From SOIA01 sp964348015 (GTDB taxonomy: Bacteria > Acidobacteriota > Aminicenantia > Aminicenantales > Aminicenantaceae): a stretch of 64,000 nucleotides of DNA. The notes below the pieces were generated by a model that was given only the letters and a program-made list of their open reading frames with translations, did not search any database and was not told the origin of the DNA. The translations under genes were made by a program, and so were the position numbers. Position 1 is the first letter of the stretch. Every line of letters begins with the position of its first letter. This document shows, one piece after another, positions 54,987 through 63,455 of the stretch. The stretch spans positions 22,715 through 86,714 of the forward strand of contig CAYGBC010000054.1 in assembly GCA_964348015.1 (NCBI GenBank), in the 5' to 3' direction.

Positions 54987-57900
54987 GCTTTAACTCGAGA
55001 TTCCTTTTTCTCTGCAAGCTCGTAGGCCACGGGAATAAGGATCAGCGTCAGGAAAGTTGCCAGCAGGAGCCCCCCTATAACCGAGATGGCCAGAGGCTGC
55101 TGGAGCTCGGCTCCCCTTCCCAATCCGAGAGACATCGGAAAAAGCCCAAAGACCGTCGTGACCGTGGTCATCAGTATAGGTCTGAGCCTCACGCGGCTCG
55201 CTTCCAGGATGGCTTCCCGCTTGTTCATTCCTCTTTTTCTGAGCTGGTTGGTGTAGTCGATCTTCACGATGGCGTCATTGACCACGATCCCTGCCAGCAT
55301 CACCATCCCGATCACAGAAATCACGCTCAGAGTTTGCCCGGTTATGAACAGAGCCCAGAATGCTCCTGTCAGTCCCATCGGAAGAGTGAACAGGATCAAG
55401 AAAGGATGGACCAGAGATTCGAACTGAGCCGCCATGATCATGTACACAAGGAGAACAGCCAGGCAAAACGCAAAGATCAGACTTCTGAATGAACGGTTCA
55501 TCTCTTCCTGCTCTCCGCTGAAGACTATCCTGTAGCCGATTGGCAAAGAGAGCTCGTCGATCTTGCTCTGTATCTCCGGCACGACCTGGCTAATTTTCGT
55601 CCCACGAAGATTCGCTGTCACCACGACTTCCCTCTGTTGATTTTCTCTTCGGATCTCTTTGGGGCCTCTGACCATACTGTAGGACACGAGTTCCCTCAAC
55701 GGAATGGCGGTTCTCTGGTAGAATATCTGTTCGTTCAATAGAGCGTCGATGTCTCCTCTGGTTTTTTCATCCATCCGCACCAGGATGTCAAATTTCTTCT
55801 CCAATTCCTTGAACTGCGAGGCCAACCGGCCTCTGACTGCGTTCACGAGGAAATTACTCACGATTTGTGGCGGAATGTTGTATTTCTCAATCGCTTCCTT
55901 TTTTATCGTGATCAGAAACTCGGGTTTCCCCTCTTCGACATTGGTGTTGATATCCGCGATCCCTTGGACATCCTGCAGTTTTATGACCAATTCCTCAGCG
56001 ATCATCGTGAGTCGGTTCAGGTCATCGCCTTTGACCTTCAACCCGATTTCTGCTGTTGAAAAAGCCAGAAACTGGGCGAGCGTGGACTGTTCTTTGACGA
56101 TGGAAAAACTCAGGTCCGGATAATCCACCAGTCTTTCTCGGAGGTCTTCGATCGTGCTCTCCACTTGAGAGACCTGATAGAGCTCAACATAAACTTGTGC
56201 CGAATTCTGGGAGACATCGGGATTGAGGCTTTCCATTCCGCTGACCACTCCGATCTGCGAAAAATACTCATCGACAGAATCCTGGTTTCCTAACCAATTC
56301 TCGATAACACCGACGACTCCCACGGTCTGCTCGAGCGAGTAATCCACGGGCGTCCTCAGGTTCAACTCGAACGAAGACGCCTCGGGCTTGGGCATAAGCT
56401 CTCTCGGAATCTGTGTCGCCAGGAGCATTGTCAGGAGCAGGAAAACGAGAGAGCCGCCAATCACTTTTCCTTTATTGTTCAAACTCCAGACGAGAAATTG
56501 ATGGTACCGCACCGCGAATTTTTGATAAACAAAATTGAATCCTTTGAAAACACGCATGAACACATACCGCAAAGGCAGACTCAGGTAGTGGAAAACCAGA
56601 AGCAAGAGCTGAAGGATGAAGCTGAATACGAAATTGAAGGCCAGATAAATTCCTTTGAATGCGTACTTCAGCATCCATTTCAGTCCATAATACGGATACA
56701 GAAGAAGCCTCCATTTCGTTTTTTTCGCATTCGCTTCCTTTTTGACTCCAGCGTCCTGAATGGTCGGTTCATCTGATTTTTTTTCAAACTCGAATCTCCG
56801 GGACGCCAGCATCGGCAGTAAAGTCAGAGAAACGGCAAGAGAAGAAATAAGCGCAAACGTCACAGTCAATGCCTGGTCTTTGAACAACTGCCCGGCCACT
56901 CCATGGACGTAGATTACAGGAAGAAACACGGATATGGTGGTCAGAGTGGAAGCGGTGACAGCCATTCCCACCTCTTTTGTCCCGATAAACGCCGCATCAA
57001 TAAGATCTTTCCCGAAACTTGAATGCCTGAAAATGCTCTCCGAGACAACGATGGAATTATCGACCAACATTCCAACTCCGAGCGCAAGCCCTCCGAGAGA
57101 CATGATGTTCAGAGTGACATCCCTGAAGAAAAGAAGATTAAATGTCGCTATGATGGCAATCGGAATCACCACCGCGATTATGACAGGAGTCTTCAAATCC
57201 TGAAGAAAAATAAACAGAACAAAAAAAGCCAGAATTCCTCCAAAGATTATCGATTTGAGCACTGAGGAAATCGCATCTTCGATGTATTTGGCTTGCTCCG
57301 AGACAACCAGGACATTGACTCCCGGATTTTCCTTCCTGATCTCCTCAAGGACTTCATGGACAATCCGCGTGACCTCAACCGTGTTCCCCCCAGATTCTTT
57401 CCGAACAAGGAGCCCGATGCTCTCCATCCCGTTGAGCTTTGTGATTCCCTGCCTTTCTTTTATGGAATCCTGGATCCGGGCAACATCTTTGAGACGTATG
57501 ATTCCTCTTTCCTCAGTCGTTTTCAGCCCGATATTCTCAATTTCACTCAAGACCTCGAATTCACCCACGACTCGGAGCGGGTACTTGAATCGTCCTTTCC
57601 GTATGGTGCCACCTTGGAGGTTCTGGTTGAACTCGTCTATTCTCCGGGCGATGTCATCGATTGTCAGGCCGTACAATGCGATGAGTTCCGGGTTCACTTC
57701 TATCTGAATCTCTCTCTCGACTCCTCCGGCAATCTCCGCCGAGCCAATTCCCTCTATTTGTTCCAGTCGCGGCTTGATCAACTCCTCGGAGAAATCTTTG
57801 AGCTCAAGAAGAGACCGGTCACCGGAGATAGCCAGAATCATGATGGGTTTGCTCTGAGGGTCGAGTGGGATAATCGTCGGGTCCTCGGCTTCTTCAGGGA

Positions 57901-58249
57901 TGCTGGCGCTGTCCAGCTTTTCCCTGGTATGAAGCATGGCAAAATCCATATCCGTTCCCCAGCTGAATTCGAGCGTCATGTAGGACTGTTCTTCTTCAGA
58001 CACAGACTCCACTCGGCGCAAGCCGGGAATCCGGCTCACGGCCGCCTCGAGCGGCTGGGTCACGAAGGTCTCGATCTCTTCCGGGGCAACCCCAGAATAA
58101 CGCGTGATCACGGAAAGGCGGGGGTAGCTGATATCCGGCAGCAGGTCTACACTCAGCTCTCTCAAGGACACAAATCCGAGAAGGATGATGGCGAGAAAAA
58201 ACATTAAAGTCGTTACAGGACGTTTGATCGTGATTTGAGTGATTTTCAT
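54983..58249 (-). CDS. RND-family efflux transporter permease, first of a pair, with central insert
   Basis: 1088 residues. TM1 reads VTTLMFFLAIILLGFVSLREL, and the proton-relay helix is MSLGGLALGVGMLVDNSIVV. Between the two halves (about 490-600) is an insert of some 100 residues that includes a charged linker (KKSDEPTIQDAGVKKEANAK) and several aromatic-rich hydrophobic segments, absent from the partner. Two unequal RND proteins made from coupled genes suggest a hetero-oligomeric pump, as in MdtBC. Periplasmic and outer-membrane partners must be encoded elsewhere. Confidence 0.92.
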   Translation of the reverse strand: MKITQITIKRPVTTLMFFLAIILLGFVSLRELSVDLLPDISYPRLSVITRYSGVAPEEIETFVTQPLEAAVSRIPGLRRVESVSEEEQSYMTLEFSWGTDMDFAMLHTREKLDSASIPEEAEDPTIIPLDPQSKPIMILAISGDRSLLELKDFSEELIKPRLEQIEGIGSAEIAGGVEREIQIEVNPELIALYGLTIDDIARRIDEFNQNLQGGTIRKGRFKYPLRVVGEFEVLSEIENIGLKTTEERGIIRLKDVARIQDSIKERQGITKLNGMESIGLLVRKESGGNTVEVTRIVHEVLEEIRKENPGVNVLVVSEQAKYIEDAISSVLKSIIFGGILAFFVLFIFLQDLKTPVIIAVVIPIAIIATFNLLFFRDVTLNIMSLGGLALGVGMLVDNSIVVSESIFRHSSFGKDLIDAAFIGTKEVGMAVTASTLTTISVFLPVIYVHGVAGQLFKDQALTVTFALISSLAVSLTLLPMLASRRFEFEKKSDEPTIQDAGVKKEANAKKTKWRLLLYPYYGLKWMLKYAFKGIYLAFNFVFSFILQLLLLVFHYLSLPLRYVFMRVFKGFNFVYQKFAVRYHQFLVWSLNNKGKVIGGSLVFLLLTMLLATQIPRELMPKPEASSFELNLRTPVDYSLEQTVGVVGVIENWLGNQDSVDEYFSQIGVVSGMESLNPDVSQNSAQVYVELYQVSQVESTIEDLRERLVDYPDLSFSIVKEQSTLAQFLAFSTAEIGLKVKGDDLNRLTMIAEELVIKLQDVQGIADINTNVEEGKPEFLITIKKEAIEKYNIPPQIVSNFLVNAVRGRLASQFKELEKKFDILVRMDEKTRGDIDALLNEQIFYQRTAIPLRELVSYSMVRGPKEIRRENQQREVVVTANLRGTKISQVVPEIQSKIDELSLPIGYRIVFSGEQEEMNRSFRSLIFAFCLAVLLVYMIMAAQFESLVHPFLILFTLPMGLTGAFWALFITGQTLSVISVIGMVMLAGIVVNDAIVKIDYTNQLRKRGMNKREAILEASRVRLRPILMTTVTTVFGLFPMSLGLGRGAELQQPLAISVIGGLLLATFLTLILIPVAYELAEKKESRVKA

Positions 58250-58462
58250 TTATTTCTAATCTTTCTAACCAATTTCCCCTAAAATTTGATTCAGATAAAT
58301 ACAGCTTAAATGAATCCGTAATCCATTGTCCAGTATCAAGTCTCCCAATATTCTCTCTCTTCTTATTTTTTTATTATAAAAGCTGTCCCCTGTTAATTCA
58401 ATCGAATTGAATACCAGTGTTATTTGAAGAATGGATAAAGAAGGAAATGAAACCTGAAAATC

Positions 58463-59266
58463 TTAGAATTTGAACTTCAGTCCTAATCTTATCGACACTC
58501 CATTCAAGTTGGCTTTGGAAAGCTGATAATCAAAAGGCTCGGTAATCGGCTCCTGCATGAAACCCTGCATGTATTCCCAGGTGATGTAAAATTCATCGCT
58601 CAGATCAAGACTCTCCAATTCCTTGAGATCGAGAATCCTGTACAGAGCATCGATAGTCAATACCAAACTGGTGGCGAACCTGACATCAAAACCCGCACCA
58701 AAATGATAGCCGACCTGGTTGGACTTTTGTTTAAAATTGTAGGTGCTCCGGTAATAGACCTCAGACATAAATATGGTGTGCCACTCTGTTGTGTTTTCAT
58801 AGGTCGTGAAATAATATCCCACTCCCCCAGTCAAATTGACTCGAACAGAAGCCAAAGAGAAAGAGAAAATGGCGGACAAATAGAGAGGATTGGCTTCTGT
58901 GCGGAACTGGGGGTAGACCGTGTAATCCTGTTCTATGCCTGGGGGTAAGTCTGGAGGACTGTACTCGAAGGTCTTTCCTTCTAACTTTTGGTGGAGGTAT
59001 CCATACCCGATAGAGAATCCCAAGTGAGGATTGAGTTGATAAATGAGCTCCAAATGGATATCCATACCAGGTCTGGAATGCATCTCCGATGAGACTGAAA
59101 CAAAATCGTTGTATTGAGGGTGCGAAATTAAAGCATCTTCTATGTCTCCTCCGGCGATCAAGCCAAAAGACAACTTCAAGTGAAGTTTTTTGGCGAAGAG
59201 ATTTGAAGGCAAGACGAGGAAAGACAGGAAAAAAAGAGGCATGATATATTTTGTGATCTTCTTCAT
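58463..59266 (-). CDS. Outer-membrane beta-barrel protein
   Basis: 267 residues with a signal peptide (YIMPLFFLSFLVLPSNLFA) and alternating hydrophobic/polar strands (LSFGLIAGGD, LGFSIGYGYLHQ, VRVNLTGGVGYYFTTYE, GYHFGAGFDVRF). It ends VSIRLGLKFKF with a terminal Phe, the usual outer-membrane insertion signal. Eight to ten strands are likely, as in OmpW/OmpX-like proteins. Function unknown. The RND pair is downstream on the same strand after 213 bp, but a link is not shown. Confidence 0.8.
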   Translation of the reverse strand: MKKITKYIMPLFFLSFLVLPSNLFAKKLHLKLSFGLIAGGDIEDALISHPQYNDFVSVSSEMHSRPGMDIHLELIYQLNPHLGFSIGYGYLHQKLEGKTFEYSPPDLPPGIEQDYTVYPQFRTEANPLYLSAIFSFSLASVRVNLTGGVGYYFTTYENTTEWHTIFMSEVYYRSTYNFKQKSNQVGYHFGAGFDVRFATSLVLTIDALYRILDLKELESLDLSDEFYITWEYMQGFMQEPITEPFDYQLSKANLNGVSIRLGLKFKF

Positions 59267-59299
59267 GAAGCGCTTGCTCCTTTCATGACCCGAATGTTC

Positions 59300-59328
59300 A
59301 GTTTAACGCAAAATCTCACCTTGTGCAA
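59300..59328 (-). promoter_or_regulatory. Sigma-70 promoter candidate of the barrel protein gene
   Basis: On the minus strand, TTGCAC (59323-59328) and TAAACT (59300-59305) are 17 bp apart, about 35 bp before the ATG at 59266. Confidence 0.5.
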
Positions 59329-59454
59329 TTTTCATGATTTTTATTTTCCAGCTCATTCTATCTCTGCAGCAAGGAATGTGCCATTCCCCTTCAAGAGAAC
59401 AAAAGGAGCGAGAAGGACTCTGCATGTTCACTCATCAGGACAGATGAATCTCAA

Positions 59455-59483
59455 TTGTGATGCATCCTGCTTCGAGCTATAAT
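59455..59483 (+). promoter_or_regulatory. Sigma-70 promoter of the TPR lipoprotein gene
   Basis: TTGTGA (59455-59460) and a perfect TATAAT (59478-59483) are 17 bp apart. The start would be near 59490, giving an 80 nt leader that contains a terminator-like hairpin. Confidence 0.7.
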
Positions 59484-59517
59484 ACAGTTAGGGTCACAAA
59501 ATATAGGGACAAGCACG

Positions 59518-59542
59518 AAAAAGGGGCCAGGCCCCTTTTTTT
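59518..59542 (+). terminator. Terminator-like hairpin in the leader of the TPR gene
   Basis: Stem AAAAAGGGG/CCCCTTTTT, loop CCAGG, followed by more T. It sits between the promoter and the ATG at 59571, where it would stop transcription early unless opened. Its sequence is nearly the same as the terminator at 39797, so it may also be a mobile hairpin. Confidence 0.55.
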
Positions 59543-59570
59543 AAAAGGAGTAGTCGCTGTAGAAAACGAA

Positions 59571-61172
59571 ATGAAGAGAAAAAGTCGAACAAGAGAATTT
59601 TTTTTCATTTTCCTTCTGATCGTTCTTCTTTCTTCTTGCGCTCCGAAGAAAAAAATAGAACTCTCGTCAGAACAGCTTGACGAATATAAATCCAAAATTG
59701 AAGTCGCAGATGCCCTGTATAAGGCCGGGAGCTACACATGCCTGAAAGAATCGTTTCAGGTCTATAAAGAACTCCTGAATATTCACTATGACCAGAACAA
59801 CACGCTCGAAAAACTGATAAAAACCGCCATTCTGCTGGTCCTCAGACAGAAAGAACTCGGAATTCATGACGACACTTGCTCTGAGGAGGTGCTCAATCTG
59901 ATTCAGGAAAATCCGTCATTAGCAGAATATTCGACATACCTGAACCTCGTCGAATCCATGCACATTCTGACTAAAGGAAAGAGATGGAATTTCATAGATG
60001 ACAGCCGTAAAGCAGATATGGCAAGAGAAAAATTCAAGGAAAATATCGAACTGTGGAATCAGAAGCTCGAAGAAAAATCCACGACAGAAGAATTTTATGC
60101 ATACCTGTCTATCGCTGAGAATTGCCACTTCCCCTTTTATCTCCGAGATAAACAAGTCATTCAGAAAAAACAAGACTTCTCCTCATTGCTCGAAATTTTC
60201 CCAGAATCTCTGTTGATCCAGTTTAAACTCTCGCTGTGTCCCGAGGAAGACATTGAGAACCTGAGGAGTGTCCTACAGCAGGAGCCCCGGTATTACGAGA
60301 TCCATTATTTCCTGGGGGACCATGCTCTGAAAAGGAGGCTGCTCATCACCGCAGAAAAGAACTATCTGGAGTGCTACAAGCACATCCCCGAATCAGTTCC
60401 CGCAGTTATCTCGCTGGCAAGCGTCTATTTCGCATTCGAGGAGCTTGAACAGAGCCTCGAGTTTTATGAGAAGGCCATCGCTCTGGTTCCGGAATTGAGA
60501 GAAGCTCTCCTGGGGAAAGCCATCTGCCTGAGCTATCTCGACAGGCATGAAGAGGCGATCGAAGTCTGCCAGGAAGTCCTCAGGCTGGGCGGATACCTCC
60601 CGGGAGACACACACTATTGGCTTGCATGGAATCAGAACGAGATGGAGAGGCTGGATGAGGCCTGGAAGAATGTGGAAAATTCTAAAGAGTATTTAGTCGG
60701 CTACAGTCAGGTTTTCTCGTTAGCTGGAGTGATCGCTTTTAAAAAGAAAGATACAGACATTGCGGAAAAAAACTTTTTAGAAGCGCTCAAACTGGACTTC
60801 GATAATTTCGAAGCGTCCTACTATCTCGGAAAAATTTATGCAGCAAAACAAGAGTGGGAAAAATCAGGAAAATACTACGAATCCGCATCTCTCTGTCAAT
60901 ACAGAAGAGAGAAGGCCACGGAAAGGAAGATCACAGAGATCGAAAATTCGGATTTCTCCGAGGAAAGAAAACACAAACTGATCTCGAAAAAGAAATTTCA
61001 GCTGAGAAAAAATGTTCTCACCAAAGCCACATGCTTTTACAACGCGGCTGCCGGTTATTTCAATGCCGGGAAGAACGAAGAGGCTCTGAAACTGGCCGAA
61101 CAAGCCTTATCCCACAGCGTTTTAAAAGAAAAAGCAGAGGAATTGATCGTTCAGATCAAAGCCCGGAAGTGA
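59571..61172 (+). CDS. TPR-repeat lipoprotein
   Basis: 533 residues from the ATG at 59571; the frame is open for 38 more codons but these cross the leader hairpin. The signal FFFIFLLIVLLSSC ends in a lipobox. Several TPR units are visible in the C-terminal half: SVPAVISLASVYFAFEELEQ, then YEKAIALVPELREALLGKAI, then AEKNFLEALKLDFDNFEASY. TPR domains are protein-binding scaffolds; anchoring suggests an envelope assembly role. AGGAG lies 22 bp before the start, too far for standard initiation. Confidence 0.85.
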   Translation: MKRKSRTREFFFIFLLIVLLSSCAPKKKIELSSEQLDEYKSKIEVADALYKAGSYTCLKESFQVYKELLNIHYDQNNTLEKLIKTAILLVLRQKELGIHDDTCSEEVLNLIQENPSLAEYSTYLNLVESMHILTKGKRWNFIDDSRKADMAREKFKENIELWNQKLEEKSTTEEFYAYLSIAENCHFPFYLRDKQVIQKKQDFSSLLEIFPESLLIQFKLSLCPEEDIENLRSVLQQEPRYYEIHYFLGDHALKRRLLITAEKNYLECYKHIPESVPAVISLASVYFAFEELEQSLEFYEKAIALVPELREALLGKAICLSYLDRHEEAIEVCQEVLRLGGYLPGDTHYWLAWNQNEMERLDEAWKNVENSKEYLVGYSQVFSLAGVIAFKKKDTDIAEKNFLEALKLDFDNFEASYYLGKIYAAKQEWEKSGKYYESASLCQYRREKATERKITEIENSDFSEERKHKLISKKKFQLRKNVLTKATCFYNAAAGYFNAGKNEEALKLAEQALSHSVLKEKAEELIVQIKARK

Positions 61173-61410
61173 AATTAAATAATTTTTGTGATTAGAACGA
61201 ACTCCGGAAAATCCAATTCCTATTTAGGGGAAAATAGCGAACCTGGAAAATTGTCAAAAACCTGTTCGATCCTCAACAGAGTAATTATCATTGATTTGAG
61301 TAACGGCGGACAGAATTTTTTTAGATAAAATATCTCACAAAAGAAAAAAAATTAAACAATTATTGTTTTTCATGCGTTTAATTAAATAAACAACTCAAAG
61401 GAGGAGGAAG

Positions 61411-62604
61411 ATGAAGGTCAGACTGAAATCTCTTCTCGCGATATGCATGATTTCCCTGTCAATGATCAGCTGCGCAAGAGAACAGACTGCAGAAAAAGTG
61501 AAGTGGGCAGGTGAGGTGGAATTCAAAAACGGCATAAAAATTGTCAAGAATCCTGCCGAGCCTCTTTACGGAGAAATAACTCTTGAGCTCGAAGAAGACT
61601 TAAGCATCGGACGCGAAGACGACGATAACTATTTGTTCTACCAACCCCGAAATATCTCATTAGACGATCAAGGAAATATATACATCCTGGAAAGAGGAAA
61701 TCACCGCATCCAGAAATTCAGCAAAGACGGGCAGTTTCTCCAGACAATCGGAAAGAAGGGCCAGGGTCCCGGGGAATTCGAAAGGCCTTATTCACTGTTT
61801 CTAGACAAGAACAACTCTCTTTATGTTTCAGACAGAGGAAAAATTCATTTTTTCAATCCTGCGGGTGGATTCGTAAAAACTATTCCTCTATCCGATCAAG
61901 TCAGCACCTTTTTTGTTTCATCCGAAGGAAATATTTATGGCTTGACGACTCAAAGGAACGAGAGAGCGAGGACCGAACTCATCGTGAAAATGGACTCTGA
62001 AGGAAAAGCACTGAAAAATATCACTCAATTCGCTGAGGTGAATCAAGTCATGAGAAAAAGCGGAAACACGGTTTCAACATTCTCTATAACTCACGCATAT
62101 AATCAGCGCTTGCATTTTGCCTTCTCGAACGAGGAGCGGCTGTATTCCGGCGACTCCTCAGAGTATGCATTTTCTCAGATCAACCTCGAAGGAGGGGTAG
62201 AACTCATCATTAAAAAAGAGGAATCCCTCCATTCCATATCTCAAAAGGAGAAAGATAAAATCTTTGAAGGACTCTCCCAGCTGGTTGAACAATGGCCCAA
62301 AGAAGTGGTTGAAGAAGCTGTCCAGTTTCCTGGTTACCGTCCGTTTTTTGACCGAATTTTAACCGATGATAGAGGGAGAATATTTATCAGGAGAGTGAGG
62401 CCCGTTCTTGACGAAAGTGAGAATGTGGAGTTTGATATCTTTAGCCCGGAGGGACACTATCTTTACAGGGCAATAGCGCCTGTCTCCCCGGAAATCATTC
62501 AAAACGGATATGTCTACGATCTTCACACGTCCGATGAAACAGGCGAGGTGAGAATTAAAAGATTTAAAGTCCTGAATTGGGATCAAATCGCAGAGAAAAT
62601 TTAG
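61411..62604 (+). CDS. Six-bladed beta-propeller (NHL-type) lipoprotein
   Basis: 397 residues with a lipoprotein signal (SLLAICMISLSMISC). NHL-like repeats: PRNISLDDQGNIYILERGNH, IQKFSKDGQFLQTIGKKGQG, then PYSLFLDKNNSLYVSDRGK. AAAGGAGGAGGAAG is a very strong ribosome binding site. Such extracytoplasmic propellers form large families in this kind of genome; ligand unknown. The 238 bp upstream are AT-rich with no gene. Confidence 0.88.
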   Translation: MKVRLKSLLAICMISLSMISCAREQTAEKVKWAGEVEFKNGIKIVKNPAEPLYGEITLELEEDLSIGREDDDNYLFYQPRNISLDDQGNIYILERGNHRIQKFSKDGQFLQTIGKKGQGPGEFERPYSLFLDKNNSLYVSDRGKIHFFNPAGGFVKTIPLSDQVSTFFVSSEGNIYGLTTQRNERARTELIVKMDSEGKALKNITQFAEVNQVMRKSGNTVSTFSITHAYNQRLHFAFSNEERLYSGDSSEYAFSQINLEGGVELIIKKEESLHSISQKEKDKIFEGLSQLVEQWPKEVVEEAVQFPGYRPFFDRILTDDRGRIFIRRVRPVLDESENVEFDIFSPEGHYLYRAIAPVSPEIIQNGYVYDLHTSDETGEVRIKRFKVLNWDQIAEKI

Positions 62605-62649
62605 CCTGAATTATTCATAAAATATCCCGACACTGTTTTCCATCTTCTC

Positions 62650-62671
62650 AAAAGGGAACAGTCCCCCTTTT
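62650..62671 (+). terminator. Terminator hairpin after the beta-propeller gene
   Basis: Stem AAAAGGG/CCCTTTT with an 8 nt loop, followed by CTT. It lies 45 bp after the stop at 62604. Confidence 0.5.
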
Positions 62672-62880
62672 CTTATTCACAAGAATATTTACATCTGTAA
62701 AGAAATTTGCATGCGTGAATCCGGCCAAGATAACTCTATCTATTTGATAATAATGAAATTAAAAAAAATAGCTTTGGCATAAAAGTTGCAGATAATAATT
62801 GCGGAGGGTTTCAAATGTCTCAAAGAAAAACCAACAAGGAATAATTCTGCTTTTCAGTTGTATATAAAAAGGAAGGTTCG

Positions 62881-63444
62881 ATGAGGCAAGACAAAAATTC
62901 GGAAAAAAGGCTGATTGCCCTGGCCAAAGAGGGAGATATGCAAGCATTCGAATCCTTGGTGAGAAAATACCAGAAGAGTATTTACTACCTCTGTCACCGA
63001 ATGACCGGCGCTCATCAATCTGCCGACGATCTTTCTCAGGAGGCTTTCATCAAGGCCTATCTTTCCCTCGCCTCTTTTAAAGACGGGATGAACTTCTTCA
63101 CGTGGATTCGGAAAATTGCTGTGAATAACAATCTCAATTTTCTCAAAGCCCATAAACGGGAAGAGCTATTGGGAGAAAAGGAGAGCAGGATTCCGGATAA
63201 TGCCTCATCAGCCAACCGGGAGCTGCCACAAGATAAGCTCCAGAGAAATCGGCTAGAGCAAAAATTCGAAGAAGCTCTCAATGCTCTTCCCGCAAAACAA
63301 AGAATTATTTTTGTTTTGAGGTTTTACGAAAACCAGAGCTATGAAGAAATATCTCAACTCCTCGGTCTTCCCAGAGGAACGGTGATGTCCCGGCTGAACA
63401 GGGCGAGAAAAAGACTCAAAGCTTTATTGGCTGACTATATGTGA
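62881..63444 (+). CDS. ECF-type RNA polymerase sigma factor
   Basis: 187 residues. Region 2 (AFESLVRKYQKSIYYLCHRM through SADDLSQEAFIKAYLSLASF, with FFTWIRKIAVNNNLNFLKAH) and region 4 (LNALPAKQRIIFVLRFYENQ, SYEEISQLLGLPRGTVMSRL) are complete. AAGGAAGGTTCG precedes the ATG. It is followed after 11 bp by a zinc-finger anti-sigma domain, so the pair should respond to an envelope signal. Confidence 0.95.
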   Translation: MRQDKNSEKRLIALAKEGDMQAFESLVRKYQKSIYYLCHRMTGAHQSADDLSQEAFIKAYLSLASFKDGMNFFTWIRKIAVNNNLNFLKAHKREELLGEKESRIPDNASSANRELPQDKLQRNRLEQKFEEALNALPAKQRIIFVLRFYENQSYEEISQLLGLPRGTVMSRLNRARKRLKALLADYM

Positions 63445-63455
63445 AGGAGAATCCA

